This document shows, in pieces, positions 27,327 to 38,394 of a stretch of DNA of 64,000 nucleotides. The stretch covers positions 4,278,001 to 4,342,000 of the forward strand of contig NZ_CP114288.1 in NCBI RefSeq assembly GCF_027111335.1. Direction: 5' to 3'. The stretch is from Flavobacterium aquiphilum (GTDB taxonomy: Bacteria; Bacteroidota; Bacteroidia; Flavobacteriales; Flavobacteriaceae). Each line of letters opens with the position of its first letter. Positions within the stretch are counted from its first letter, which is position 1. The notes below the pieces were generated by a model. The model saw nothing but the letters and a program-made list of their open reading frames with translations, was not told the DNA's origin and ran no database searches. The translations under genes were made by a program, and so were the position numbers.

Positions 27327-27740
27327 TTACTCCAATTTGATAATATTATATGCCAATACCCTATCCATATATTTCACATACAACTGCATTCTGTTATCTT
27401 GTTTTTTACGGGTAATAAAAGAGAGTGTGCAGTTTTCCCCACCATTATCTTTACAAACAAATGGGTAAACCAAATCAGAAGTATTTTCTTCTGTAGGGAG
27501 ATAATCAACGATTTCGAACAACTGAATTACTTCGGAATAAATCACAATTCGGTTTTTGTTGGTATCCAAATTAACAACCATATTCACTGATTTCACTTCG
27601 GTCCAATCACTAAATTTTTCATTTTTATCTTTTGTCGAAACACTTAAGCCTGTAGTTTTGAATTTATAAACCTGACTAAATCCTTGGTTCACCCCAAAAA
27701 AAAGCAAGAATAATATAAACCCAGTTTTTAATTTATTCAT
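27327..27740 (-). CDS. Small secreted protein, unknown function
   Basis: 137 residues from ATG 27740 (MNKLKTGFILFLLFFGVNQG, signal peptide). Starts further upstream would reach into the 3' end of the neighbouring gene and place the signal peptide internally, so they are rejected. The mature part is a short beta-rich domain (VYKFKTTGLSVSTKD, MVVNLDTNKNRIVIYSE, LSFITRKKQDNRMQLYVKYM). It lies 37 bp after the nitronate monooxygenase-like gene and probably forms the last gene of the protease operon. I do not recognise the family. Confidence 0.6.
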   Translation of the reverse strand: MNKLKTGFILFLLFFGVNQGFSQVYKFKTTGLSVSTKDKNEKFSDWTEVKSVNMVVNLDTNKNRIVIYSEVIQLFEIVDYLPTEENTSDLVYPFVCKDNGGENCTLSFITRKKQDNRMQLYVKYMDRVLAYNIIKLE

Positions 27741-27777
27741 TATCGTAAAAATTTTTATACAAACAAATGTACCATTT

Positions 27778-28722
27778 TTAATAACCAAATGAAACCACTT
27801 CTTGTTTTGCCTGCTCAAATTCGGATATCATTTTATTAATTATCTCACTTGCAGGCAATATTTCTTTAATTAGTCCAGCGATTTGTCCGATTTCCAATTC
27901 ACCTTCATCCAAATCCCCTTCAAACATTCCCCTTTTAGCCCTTGCTCTTCCCAATAAAGCAATTAATTCTTCTTTACTAGGGCATTTTTCATATAACTCT
28001 TGTAGCTCCTGATAAAATTTATTTTTAATCAAACGAACGGGAGCCAATTCTTTCAACGTTAATTGTGTGCCTCCTTCCTGAAGCTCAATAATGGTTTTCT
28101 TAAAATTTTCATGTGATGATGATTCTAGTGATGCTGCAAAACGGCTTCCAACTTGTACACCATCAGCACCAAGAGTCATTGCGGCAAGCATTCCCCTACC
28201 TGTAGCAATTCCTCCAGCCGCAATCAACGGAATTGAAATTTTATCCCTTACCATAGGAATTAAAGTGAAAGTCGTGGTTTCCTCTCGCCCGTTATGTCCC
28301 CCGGCCTCAAAACCTTCAGCTACCACAGCATCAACGCCTGCGTCTTGTGCTTTTAATGCAAAAACAGAACTACTTACGACATGTACAACCGTTATTCCAT
28401 TTTCTTTCAAAAAAGGAGTCCAAGTTTTAGGATTCCCAGCCGATGTAAAAACTATTTTCACTCCTTCATCAACAATAATTTTCATTATTTCTTCAATGTT
28501 CGGATATAACATTGGCACATTAACGCCAAATGGCTTATCGGTTGCTTTTTTACACTTTTGAATATGCTCTCTCAAAACTTCCGGATACATCGAACCGGCA
28601 CCTATCAACCCTAATCCTCCAGCATTACTAACGGCACTTGCCAGTTTATAACCACTATTCCAAATCATTCCCGCTTGTATAATTGGATATTTAATATTGA
28701 AAAGGCTTGTAATTTTGTTCAT
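27778..28722 (-). CDS. Nitronate monooxygenase / FMN-dependent 2-nitropropane dioxygenase family
   Basis: 314 residues from ATG 28722; the 19-residue upstream extension overlaps the protease gene and was rejected. It is an FMN TIM-barrel enzyme: NIKYPIIQAGMIW, ASAVSNAGGLGLIGAGSM, the phosphate-binding ALKAQDAGVDAVVAEGFEAGGHNG, and IAAGGIATGRGMLAAMTLGADGVQ. G-G-H is characteristic of both nitronate monooxygenases and FabK-type enoyl-ACP reductases, and the sequence alone does not decide. Its start lies 15 bp after the protease stop, which suggests an operon but not a shared pathway. Confidence 0.82.
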   Translation of the reverse strand: MNKITSLFNIKYPIIQAGMIWNSGYKLASAVSNAGGLGLIGAGSMYPEVLREHIQKCKKATDKPFGVNVPMLYPNIEEIMKIIVDEGVKIVFTSAGNPKTWTPFLKENGITVVHVVSSSVFALKAQDAGVDAVVAEGFEAGGHNGREETTTFTLIPMVRDKISIPLIAAGGIATGRGMLAAMTLGADGVQVGSRFAASLESSSHENFKKTIIELQEGGTQLTLKELAPVRLIKNKFYQELQELYEKCPSKEELIALLGRARAKRGMFEGDLDEGELEIGQIAGLIKEILPASEIINKMISEFEQAKQEVVSFGY

Positions 28723-28736
28723 ATAAAAATTAGGGA

Positions 28737-30350
28737 TTATTGTTTGATTAATTTTCCTGTAGTTACATTCCCATCCCAATCGAGTTCATAAATGTAAATT
28801 CCGGATTGTAATGTTTTGAGTGAAATGCTTGGCGAAGTTTTTGTGATTGTCTGTTCTTTTATTTTCTGTCCAAGTATTGAATAGACCCGTAAAGTGGCGG
28901 CATCCAAATATCCATTAAAAGAAACAGTAAATAAATCAGTTGTTGGATTCGGATACAGAAAAACATTTCCTTTTAAAAAATCAATATTTCCCAATCCATT
29001 CGACAATGCCAAACCAAAATCAGGAATTCCATACCCATATTGATTATTTGGCGTTGTATATCGATCCGCTGATTTTATGATTAAATCCCTAATTTCCTTA
29101 TTGGTTTTGTTAGGGAAAGCCTGCCATAGACAAGCCACTAATCCCGCAGTTATAGGGCTGGAAAAAGAAGTTCCGTTAGCAGTCCCAATATTTCCTGAAG
29201 CGTCAGACAAGACTACTGATTGTCCTTGCGCCATAATATCCGGTTTTACTCTTCCGTCGTAAGAAGGCCCAATCGAACTGAAACTCGTTACTGTTTTGGT
29301 AGGAGTAACAGCCCCTATTGCAAGTACCGAAATCCCATCCGCAGGAACAGCAATATGCGGATTTACTGTCGCTCCTTCATTTCCTGCAGCAACCACCACA
29401 ATCATTCCCCGAGAGAAAGCAATTTCGGCACCACGAGTCATGAAGGCCGTTTTACCGTCCATCTCACTGTAAGTATGGTTGTAAGTCGTTTTATCAAACT
29501 CAAAATAACCCAAAGAAGTATTAATAACATCTACTCCTAAACTATCAGCTTTTTCAGCTGCTTCTACCCAATACGATTCTTCAACAGGATTTTCAGAAGT
29601 AGCATCTTCAGTACGAAACAAAAAATAAGAAGCGTCTGGAGCCGTTCCAACAAGCGCGCCGTCTTTATATCCTCCCATTACGGAAAGAACCATTGTCCCA
29701 TGAGAATCATTTGTATAAAAATCAGTACTTCTGGCGACAAAATCGTACCCGCCTAAAATTCGGTTATTGTCTCTCAGTCTTTGAAAAGGCTGCGCCGTAT
29801 TAACACCGGGAAACCCAGCATCCATAACAGCAATTATTTTTCCTCCACCAGTATAATTTTGTTTATGCAACACATCACCACGAAGCATTTGAATTTGATT
29901 AGCAGAATTGCCATAAGCAAAATCTACTTTTATCTCTTCATCTTTTTCAACGTCTTTTATTTTTGAAGTACCAACAATCTTCGCGGTCGAATTAAGTGCT
30001 TTATTTGCAAAATCGATTTTATCCACAAATGATAAAGACTTCAAAGAATTTATTACCGTTTGAGTACCGCGAATATGCAAAGCATTCAGCCATTTCGATT
30101 TCGCCATTATGGTTATTCCCGAAACGCTTTTAATCTGATCAATCAAAGCTTTATCGATTGGAATATCTTTGGAATCCAACGGAATATTCTGAATAGTTCT
30201 TCGATCGATAGCTCTTTGAGAAAGCATCAGCAAAGGATTGTTATAATAACTTTGAGAATTGTTTTTAACATTAAAATATACCCAAGCATCTTCTTGGGAA
30301 AAGCCCAAAAAACAGGAAAAGAACAAAACAATAGCTACTATTTTTTTCAT
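28737..30350 (-). CDS. Subtilisin-like (S8) serine protease with T9SS sorting tail
   Basis: 537 residues. A signal peptide (MKKIVAIVLFFSCFLGFSQ) precedes a propeptide-like region (~20-150). The S8 triad is Asp ~176 (IIAVMDAGFPG), His ~216 (NDSHGTMVLSVMGG) and Ser ~394 (NGTSFSSPITAG). From ~460 the C-terminus has VFLYPNPTTDLFTVSF, VYSILGQKIKEQ and LQSGIYIYEL, ending GKLIKQ: a type A T9SS sorting domain. The enzyme should therefore cross the outer membrane through the gliding-linked type IX system and be released or attached to the surface. It is the first gene of a likely three-gene operon with the two genes after it. Confidence 0.93.
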   Translation of the reverse strand: MKKIVAIVLFFSCFLGFSQEDAWVYFNVKNNSQSYYNNPLLMLSQRAIDRRTIQNIPLDSKDIPIDKALIDQIKSVSGITIMAKSKWLNALHIRGTQTVINSLKSLSFVDKIDFANKALNSTAKIVGTSKIKDVEKDEEIKVDFAYGNSANQIQMLRGDVLHKQNYTGGGKIIAVMDAGFPGVNTAQPFQRLRDNNRILGGYDFVARSTDFYTNDSHGTMVLSVMGGYKDGALVGTAPDASYFLFRTEDATSENPVEESYWVEAAEKADSLGVDVINTSLGYFEFDKTTYNHTYSEMDGKTAFMTRGAEIAFSRGMIVVVAAGNEGATVNPHIAVPADGISVLAIGAVTPTKTVTSFSSIGPSYDGRVKPDIMAQGQSVVLSDASGNIGTANGTSFSSPITAGLVACLWQAFPNKTNKEIRDLIIKSADRYTTPNNQYGYGIPDFGLALSNGLGNIDFLKGNVFLYPNPTTDLFTVSFNGYLDAATLRVYSILGQKIKEQTITKTSPSISLKTLQSGIYIYELDWDGNVTTGKLIKQ

Positions 30351-30397
30351 GCTTATTTTTTGCTTTAAGCTCTAAGCCTTAAGCTTTATACTAAATG

Positions 30398-30405
30398 CAA
30401 AATTA
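30398..30405 (-). promoter_or_regulatory. -7 promoter box of the S8 protease operon
   Basis: Minus-strand TAATTTTG matches TAnnTTTG, 47 bp before the ATG at 30350. The leader between contains inverted AAGCTTAAGGCTT-type repeats. Confidence 0.5.
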
Positions 30406-30467
30406 CAACTTCTCTGTTTTCTGTTTTTAGGCTATCGCAAAAACTAATAGCTTAAAGCATAATTCCT

Positions 30468-31655
30468 TTAAGAAATAACCCCAGAACCGATTAACTCGTC
30501 ATTCAGGTACCATGCGGCAAATTGACCTTCAGTAATCGCAGATTGTGGTTCTTCAAAAGAAATGTACATGCCATTTTCAAACTGATGCAAAGTCGCTTTT
30601 TGCAAAGGTTGTCTGTATCGGATACGTGCCATAACTTCCATTGTTTCGCCTTCGGCCAAAGCCAAATCTTCACGAACCCAATGCACTTCTGATTTATCTA
30701 TAAACAATGCTTTTTTGAACAATCCGGGATGCATACTTGACAGACCAGTGTAAATTGTATTGGTCTCAACATCTGTAGCAATCACAAACAAAGGGTCTGT
30801 TGTTCCGCCTACATTCAAGCCTTTTCGTTGTCCAACGGTAAAATAATGTGCTCCCTGATGTTTTCCCATTACTTTACCCATTTTTGGGGTATATGGCATT
30901 TTTTTCGAAGCGAAAGCCAATTGTTCTTCAATCGACAATCCGCTTTGCATTTCATTACAATAAACAGGATCGTTTTTATCTATTTGAATAATTGTTCCTT
31001 CTTTTGGTTGAAGTTTTTGCTGTAAAAATTCAGGCAAACGTACTTTCCCGATAAAACAAAGTCCTTGCGAGTCTTTCTTTTCGGCAGTTACCAATTCCAT
31101 TTCGGCAGCAATTTCCCTTACTTGTGGCTTTGTCAATTCACCAATTGGGAACAACGCTTTGGATAATTGCTCCTGAGATAATTGACATAAAAAATAAGAC
31201 TGGTCTTTATTTCCATCAACACCTGCAAGGAGTTGGTACACTTTTTTACCATCAACTTCGATTTCACTTTTTCGGCAATAATGTCCAGTAGCGACATAAT
31301 CGGCACCAAGGCTCAAAGCGATTTTCATAAAAACGTCAAATTTTATTTCACGGTTACAAAGCACATCAGGATTTGGAGTTCTCCCTTTTTCGTATTCGTT
31401 GAACATATAATCAACGATTTTTTCTTTGTATTGTTCGCTTAAATCGACCGTTTGAAAAGGAATTCCAAGCTTCTCGGCAACCAACAAAGCATCATTACTG
31501 TCTTCCAACCAAGGACATTCATTAGATATTGTCACCGAATCATCGTGCCAATTCTTCATGAAAAGACCTATTACCTCATAACCTTGCTGTTGCAACAAAT
31601 AGGCTGCAACACTTGAATCCACTCCACCGGAAAGACCTACAACTACACGTTTCAT
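30468..31655 (-). CDS. mnmA: tRNA-specific 2-thiouridylase
   Basis: 395 residues. MnmA adds sulfur to C2 of the wobble uridine in tRNA Lys, Glu and Gln, receiving it from a cysteine desulfurase relay. The PP-loop is [17 protein letters not shown]. The two active cysteines are in [13 protein letters not shown] and [23 protein letters not shown] is the adenylation-site loop. [13 protein letters not shown] is in the central domain, and a C-terminal beta barrel contacts the tRNA ([14 protein letters not shown]). The start is the first ATG; the -7 box lies ~97 bp upstream. Confidence 0.96.
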   Translation of the reverse strand: MKRVVVGLSGGVDSSVAAYLLQQQGYEVIGLFMKNWHDDSVTISNECPWLEDSNDALLVAEKLGIPFQTVDLSEQYKEKIVDYMFNEYEKGRTPNPDVLCNREIKFDVFMKIALSLGADYVATGHYCRKSEIEVDGKKVYQLLAGVDGNKDQSYFLCQLSQEQLSKALFPIGELTKPQVREIAAEMELVTAEKKDSQGLCFIGKVRLPEFLQQKLQPKEGTIIQIDKNDPVYCNEMQSGLSIEEQLAFASKKMPYTPKMGKVMGKHQGAHYFTVGQRKGLNVGGTTDPLFVIATDVETNTIYTGLSSMHPGLFKKALFIDKSEVHWVREDLALAEGETMEVMARIRYRQPLQKATLHQFENGMYISFEEPQSAITEGQFAAWYLNDELIGSGVIS

Positions 31656-31751
31656 TTGTAATTATTTATTGTTTTTTACGAATAATGCAATTTGAACAAA
31701 AAATCACACCAATTTCATTATTCATTATTTGAAATCTTATTTAATCTTTTG

Positions 31752-31759
31752 CAAAAGTA
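31752..31759 (-). promoter_or_regulatory. -7 promoter box of mnmA
   Basis: Minus-strand TACTTTTG matches TAnnTTTG and overlaps a CTTTTGCAAAAG palindrome. A minus-strand TTTG at 31787-31790 is 27 bp upstream, too far for a standard -33 box. Confidence 0.45.
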
Positions 31760-31795
31760 CAAATAATATACCTAGTTTAAGAATCTCAAAATGTC

Positions 31796-32512
31796 TTAAC
31801 CTTTTTTTACATTATCCCTTTTGAGCTGTATCTTTTTGGGCTTATCCATATTTTCCTCTTTATCGAGTTTTCCATTGACAAAAAATTGCCACTTCCCAAC
31901 TTTTTTACCGTTTTTAAACTTTCCTTTGACTATAACCTGATCATTTGAATCTTTATAAATCGCCTCACCTTCATATTCGTTATTTTTAAAAAAGCTGTTT
32001 TCCAAAACAATCCCTTGTTCCGAATATTTTTTATAAACGCCTTCTTTCAATCCGTTTTTATAAATGGTTTCATCTACAATTTTCCCACTTGGATAATATA
32101 CAGTTCGAACTCCATCTAATTTTCCGTCTTTATAATTTTCCGAAGTCATAATCACTTTGGAAGCCTTATGATAATACTTCCATTGCCCTTCCCTAACCTT
32201 ATTTACTTCTTTTCCCTCACTTACCACATTTTTATTTTGATCATAAAAAATAGTGTAGCAGGAATTATCCTTTGAATTAAAATTCCTTGTAGCAATGATT
32301 GATTTTGCTTTTGTATCATCAAAAAAATTAAAAACCCCGACTTCTTTTCCGTGCTCAAAAGTTCCTTCGTAGCGTTGTCTCCCAGATTCTTCATAAAACC
32401 CTTTCCAAACACCATGCCTCTTCCCGTTTTCATCTACCGGATTGGAATTAGTTTGGGAGAAAACAACTTGACAACACAATAAAAGTGTCAAAAATCTAAA
32501 AATAGAAAACAT
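31796..32512 (-). CDS. Secreted MORN-repeat variant protein
   Basis: 238 residues with signal peptide (MFSIFRFLTLLLCCQVVFSQ). The body is a run of ~23-residue repeats with the pattern G-x-W-x-x-Y-Y/F and Y-x-x-G-x-x-x-G (e.g. RHGVWKGFYEESGRQRYEGT, YKDGKLDGVRTVYYPSGKIV, YKNGLKEGVYKKYSEQGIVL, FKNGKKVGKWQFFVNGK). These are MORN-type beta-hairpins, annotated in some genomes as YwqK-family. Despite that family's name I see no toxin partner, so an antitoxin role is not supported. The C-terminus is strongly basic (KPKKIQLKRDNVKKG). It probably sits in the envelope. Confidence 0.75.
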   Translation of the reverse strand: MFSIFRFLTLLLCCQVVFSQTNSNPVDENGKRHGVWKGFYEESGRQRYEGTFEHGKEVGVFNFFDDTKAKSIIATRNFNSKDNSCYTIFYDQNKNVVSEGKEVNKVREGQWKYYHKASKVIMTSENYKDGKLDGVRTVYYPSGKIVDETIYKNGLKEGVYKKYSEQGIVLENSFFKNNEYEGEAIYKDSNDQVIVKGKFKNGKKVGKWQFFVNGKLDKEENMDKPKKIQLKRDNVKKG

Positions 32513-33118
32513 ATAAATTAATTTAAATCATTCAAAATCAAAAGCATTACCTTAAAAAACAACTAACATCATCCATCTGAATTATGCTATAAAAGTACAT
32601 AAATCTTAATAAATATATGACTTACCCTTTCTTAGACAATTTCAGAAAATAGTCCACGTATGAAAACTATTGGGCATATAGAAAAGGGAGTTGCAACCTT
32701 GCTTAATCAAATCCATGATAATCCATGAAATCTATTCAATCCGTTAGCCACTCTTTATTTATTCTATTTAACGGACAGTGCTATAAATCAAAATCACAAA
32801 TTAGAACCTTTAAAATTGATTTTTTTACCCGAAGAAGCACTACACATAATACAAGTACTTTTTTTGTTTAACACTTTTAAACAAAAACATATCAAAAAAA
32901 ATAAAAAATAAAAAACAAAAAACGATAAAAATAGACAATTTAAGAGGCTATTTAAATCAATTAAATAAAAATAATAGGCTAAACAAAATCAAAAAAAAAT
33001 ATAAATTTTATTTTTTTTGTTTAATTTTTTTTAAAAAACAATAAACAAAATAAAAAAATACTTTTACTTTTACACAGACTTAAACAACTAATAATCAAAC
33101 CTTAAAACGATTAATATC
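32513..33118. other. 606-bp intergenic region with extreme A-tracts
   Basis: No open frame of note on either strand. 32690-32760 contains short CCATGATAATCCATGAAATC-type duplications. 32880-33060 is almost pure A/T, with many phased A- and T-tracts that should make the DNA intrinsically curved. The FAS1 gene lies directly downstream; two near-matches to a -7 box (TACTTTTA at 33059-33066 and 33065-33072) precede its start. Confidence 0.5.
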
Positions 33119-34087
33119 ATGAAAAATTTATTAAAATTCAAAAAAGCAGCTGTATTAGCCTTTTTAGCCATCATTGGTACTTCATGCGACAATGACAACA
33201 ACACAACTTCGCCACCAGTCGCCGATAATACAATTACAGGAATTGCTTCAAGTAATACTGATTTATCCATATTAGTTGAAGCATTAACAAAAGCAGAATT
33301 AGCGACAACATTAAAAGGAGCAGGTCCATATACCGTATTTGCACCAACAAATGCGGCATTTACTGCTTTCCTTAAAACCACACCTTACGCTTCAATTAAA
33401 GACGTACCAAAAGAAACTTTAACACAAATATTACTTAATCACGTAGTAAGTGGTGCAGTAAAGTCAACTGATTTAACAACCGGCTACATCAAAACTCTTG
33501 CTAAAGGTGGTGCATCGACAACCAATACTTTAAGTATGTATGTCAATACTTCTTCAGGAGTCAAACTAAATGGAATAGCCAAAGTGGTTACTGCTGATAT
33601 TAAGGCAACAAATGGAATTATACACGTCGTTGATGCAGTAATAGGCCTCCCAACAATTGTAGATCATGCTGTTGCCAATCCAAACTTTAGCACATTAGTA
33701 GCTGCATTGACCTACAATCCTGCTTCAGGATTTGCAGGAATATTATCTGGAACAACTAGTTCTCCTTTTACAGTTTTTGCACCCACAAATGACGCGTTTA
33801 CTGCTTTCTTAAAAGAAACAGGCTATTCTGGATTATCAGCAATTCCAGCAAATGTTTTAGAAAAAACATTAAAATATCATGTGGTTGCTGGCGCCAATGT
33901 ACAATCAAGTCAATTGACAAACGACCAAGTTGTAACTACTTTCTCCGGACAAAATGTTACTGTGAAATTCACTCCAACCCGTTTACTGGATGTAAGCGGA
34001 AGAAATTGCAATATTACAGCAGTAGATGTTCAATGCTCCAATGGCATCATACACGTATTAGACAAAGTCCTTCTGCCCACTTTTTAA
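33119..34087 (+). CDS. Lipoprotein with two fasciclin (FAS1) domains
   Basis: 322 residues. The N-terminus ends in AFLAIIGTSCDND, a lipobox with Cys ~22, followed by an Asn/Asp/Thr-rich linker. Two FAS1 domains follow, ~38-180 and ~185-322. Each shows the family's two conserved blocks: YTVFAPTNAAFTAFL and later ATNGIIHVVDAVIGLP in the first; FTVFAPTNDAFTAFL and CSNGIIHVLDKVLLP in the second. FAS1 domains mediate adhesion and are common on the surface of Bacteroidetes. It is a single gene with an unusually A/T-tract-rich upstream region. Confidence 0.92.
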   Translation: MKNLLKFKKAAVLAFLAIIGTSCDNDNNTTSPPVADNTITGIASSNTDLSILVEALTKAELATTLKGAGPYTVFAPTNAAFTAFLKTTPYASIKDVPKETLTQILLNHVVSGAVKSTDLTTGYIKTLAKGGASTTNTLSMYVNTSSGVKLNGIAKVVTADIKATNGIIHVVDAVIGLPTIVDHAVANPNFSTLVAALTYNPASGFAGILSGTTSSPFTVFAPTNDAFTAFLKETGYSGLSAIPANVLEKTLKYHVVAGANVQSSQLTNDQVVTTFSGQNVTVKFTPTRLLDVSGRNCNITAVDVQCSNGIIHVLDKVLLPTF

Positions 34088-34127
34088 TTAATATAATAAT
34101 TGGTAGTTAATTTAATTTGTTAAAAAC

Positions 34128-34159
34128 GAAAAAGCTCCTGCATTACCAGGAGCTTTTTC
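34128..34159. terminator. Bidirectional terminator between FAS1 gene and yidC
   Basis: GAAAAAGCTCCTG (34128-34140) pairs perfectly with CAGGAGCTTTTTC (34147-34159) around a 6-base loop. The A/T-rich ends of the stem provide a T-run in both directions for the converging genes. Confidence 0.85.
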
Positions 34160-34173
34160 AACTTTATTCAGTT

Positions 34174-36066
34174 CTATTTCTTTTTAGTTTTTTTTTGAGC
34201 TTCGGCCTGCTCCATTGCTTCTTGCAATCTTTGTTGGAACTTACCTGGTTTTTTAGGCTCTTTCAACTTGTTCTCCTGAATTTGAGCATGGATTTTATCT
34301 GAATCAACAATGTAATTTTTGATTACAAACATAATTCCGATAGTGATTAAGTTCGAAATAAAGTTATACAAACTCAATCCTGCACCATAACTATTGAAGA
34401 AAATCAACATCATGATTGGCGAAACGTAAATCATCATTTTCATCATTTTCGTCATATCCGGCATACCCTCTTGTTGTGGAGCAGCCATTTGTTGATCGCC
34501 TGAAGTCATTTTCATATAAAAGAAAATTGCAATCGCAGCCAAAATTGGGAACAAACTGATATGATCACCGTATAATGGAATATGGAAAGGCAATTTGTAA
34601 ACAGAGTCAAATGAAGACAAGTCATCAGCCCAAAGGAAACTTTTTTGTCTCAATTCAAATGCCGATGGGAAAAACTGAAACGACGCATACATAAACGGAA
34701 TCTGAATCAAAGCCGGAATACAACCCGCCATAGGATTCACACCTGCTTTAGAATACAACTTCATTGTTTCCTGTTGTTTTTTCATTGGGTCTTTTTTGTA
34801 TTTTTCTCCCAATTCAGCAATATCTGGGCGCAATACTTTCATTTTTGCCTGAGACAAGAATGACTTATAAGTAATAGGCGACATTCCTACTTTGATGATT
34901 ATTGTGAAAAAAATAATCGCAATTCCTAGTGATAATCCTAATGTTGAACTTAAAAATCCAAATAACGGAATAAAAATAAATCTATTGATCCATCCAAAAA
35001 TACCCCATCCTAATGGAACAATTTTTTCCATTCCTTTGTCATATTTTTTCAAAGTATCATAATCTGTTGGACCAAAATACCAGTTCATTTTATAATCAAC
35101 TTCTCCGTTACGGAAAGCCAAAGGAACATTAGCTTTAAGATCTTTTATAAAGATGGTGTCTTTCTCAGTATCAATAGCTAATTTATTTGATTTTAGCGAA
35201 GATTTTTCAAAAGGAGTATCTGTCAATAAAATAGACGTGAAAAAATGTTGTTTGAAAGCAATATAATCAACTTTGTCAGGCGTCTCTTCTTTGTCTTTTC
35301 CGTTACCTACATAATTGTTTTTATCCCCTTCATATTTGTAACGGATTTCAGTGAATCGGTCTTCGTAAGCGATACTTTTTTCGCTTCTATACGTTTTCAT
35401 ATTCCATTGTAAATCCAATGGCTTAGCGGTATTCAAAACTTTGCTCAAACCTTGGGAACGAACATCGAAACCAACCATATAATCATTTGGTTTCAAAACA
35501 TATTTGTATTCCAAGAAATCATTGGCACCCGCTTTCAATTTCATAGAAAGAACCTGATCGTTACCAACTTTTGTCAAAGTAGGCTCAAAATACAGGTTTT
35601 TTGTTTCTAAAACTCTGTTATCGCTGGTTTGTAATCGAATATTCAAATCGGCATTGTTGTCTTTAATCAAAGAAACCAACTGCCCTGAATTCTTTTCGAA
35701 TTTTGTGAATTTCTTCAAAGTAGCTTCAACAATGTATCCTCCTTTGTTAGCAATTTTCAATACCACAAAATCATTTTCGATAGTTGTTACAGTATCTTTT
35801 GCTGAAGGCAAAGTCGCAGAATACGCAAAACCTCCTAAAGTTTTTTGCAATTGGGCCAATTGGGTAGAGTCACCGGCAACTAGCGCAGGAGCAGCAACAG
35901 ATTGTGCCTTAGCAGTTTTTTCTTCTTTGGCAAGCATTTCTTTTTTAGCTTTTTCTGCAGCAATAGCTTCTTTCGAAGGCTTATTTTGATACATCATCCA
36001 AAGAAAAATAACTCCAATCAATAAAATCCCTATAATCGAGTTAAGGTCTAATTTTTTATCTTCCAT
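34174..36066 (-). CDS. yidC: Membrane protein insertase YidC
   Basis: 630 residues, typical for Bacteroidetes. YidC inserts proteins into the inner membrane alone or with SecYEG. It has an N-terminal membrane helix (IIGILLIGVIFLWMMYQ), a low-complexity Ala/Lys linker, a large periplasmic beta-sandwich (~90-350) and the conserved insertase core with five helices. The core contains YKSFLSQAKMKVLRPDIAEL, GVNPMAGCIPALIQIPFMYA and LFFNSYGAGLSLY-like segments, and the protein ends in a basic cytoplasmic tail KKTKKK for ribosome contact. It lies 120 bp behind pyrG on the same strand. Confidence 0.96.
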   Translation of the reverse strand: MEDKKLDLNSIIGILLIGVIFLWMMYQNKPSKEAIAAEKAKKEMLAKEEKTAKAQSVAAPALVAGDSTQLAQLQKTLGGFAYSATLPSAKDTVTTIENDFVVLKIANKGGYIVEATLKKFTKFEKNSGQLVSLIKDNNADLNIRLQTSDNRVLETKNLYFEPTLTKVGNDQVLSMKLKAGANDFLEYKYVLKPNDYMVGFDVRSQGLSKVLNTAKPLDLQWNMKTYRSEKSIAYEDRFTEIRYKYEGDKNNYVGNGKDKEETPDKVDYIAFKQHFFTSILLTDTPFEKSSLKSNKLAIDTEKDTIFIKDLKANVPLAFRNGEVDYKMNWYFGPTDYDTLKKYDKGMEKIVPLGWGIFGWINRFIFIPLFGFLSSTLGLSLGIAIIFFTIIIKVGMSPITYKSFLSQAKMKVLRPDIAELGEKYKKDPMKKQQETMKLYSKAGVNPMAGCIPALIQIPFMYASFQFFPSAFELRQKSFLWADDLSSFDSVYKLPFHIPLYGDHISLFPILAAIAIFFYMKMTSGDQQMAAPQQEGMPDMTKMMKMMIYVSPIMMLIFFNSYGAGLSLYNFISNLITIGIMFVIKNYIVDSDKIHAQIQENKLKEPKKPGKFQQRLQEAMEQAEAQKKTKKK

Positions 36067-36186
36067 TTTATTTTATTCTTGTTTTTTCGTTTTTCTAATT
36101 GAAATGAATTAGAAACTGATTTCGTTAGTCATCAAAACATATCTAATGTTACATTTTAACAACTATCATTTTCAATTAATAAACTT

Positions 36187-37851
<1,665 letters not shown>

Positions 37852-37986
37852 TTAATTGGAATAGTAAAGTGTTGAATTATTAGAATTTTAGACCTACCTA
37901 ATTATTGCTTATTTAGCAAACAACCTTCATCTAACTATTCAAAAAATCAATAAATTAACATTCTGATTAAGGCTTTTTCGCATTCC

Positions 37987-38098
37987 TTTTTTGGAGTATA
38001 AACGTTCTGCATTTTCAGAAAGCAACCTCCCGCTTTACGCTACAATCTTGAGAACCGAACCCCTGTTCTCAAGGATTTTCACTACAATCGGGGCTAAA
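37987..38098 (+). repeat. Interspersed hairpin element, copy 2
   Basis: It begins TTTTTTGGAG and ends ATCGGGGCTAAA like copy 1. The central stem is CTTGAGAAC (38047-38055) with GTTCTCAAG (38065-38073), a sequence different from that in copy 1 but equally complementary. The CCCGCT, ACAATCTTG, CAAGGATTT and ATCGGGGCTAAA blocks are kept. It lies beyond the 3' end of the DUF3820 gene but in the opposite orientation to it. Confidence 0.7.
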
Positions 38099-38163
38099 AA
38101 TCAACATTATTTTTTCATAGCAACAAGATGACAGATCCGTTACCCAATAAGTGATTTTCGTAA

Positions 38164-38394
38164 TTACGGCTTCGGATATTTCTTTTTTATGTTCCGAATC
38201 AATTCTTCGAGTCCATTAAGTTTTAACTCATGAACCAATTTCAATTGCTCTCCAAGTTCCCCTTTCGGAAAACCTTTGTTGGCGTACCAAACAATATAAT
38301 ATTCCGGAATATCGATAAGAAACCAACCCTCGTACTTACCAAACGGCATTTTGGTATGCGCTAATTTTATGAGCTGTTTTTGGTTTTGATCCAT
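38164..38394 (-). CDS. DUF3820 family small protein
   Basis: 76 residues from ATG 38394; an eight-residue upstream extension (to 38418) is very basic and lacks support. MPFGKYEGWFLIDIPEYYIV WYANKGFPKGELGEQL is the DUF3820 core: M-P-F-G-K-Y-x-G with L-x-x-I-P and Y-L/I-x-W, sometimes annotated as putative quorum-sensing-regulated virulence factor. That name has no backing here. The protein is cytoplasmic and the gene stands alone. Confidence 0.8.
   Translation of the reverse strand: MDQNQKQLIKLAHTKMPFGKYEGWFLIDIPEYYIVWYANKGFPKGELGEQLKLVHELKLNGLEELIRNIKKKYPKP

Noticed and set aside
27741..27818. 26-residue upstream extension of the small secreted protein gene
   Set aside because: It overlaps the preceding gene and would place a good signal peptide in the interior.
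28091..28561. 156-residue plus-strand ORF inside the nitronate monooxygenase-like gene
   Set aside because: Reverse reading of a conserved FMN enzyme, with low-complexity Ser/Thr/Ala composition.
31796..32512. Antitoxin role for the MORN-repeat protein
   Set aside because: Some databases call such repeats YwqK-type antitoxins, but this protein has a signal peptide and no adjacent toxin gene.
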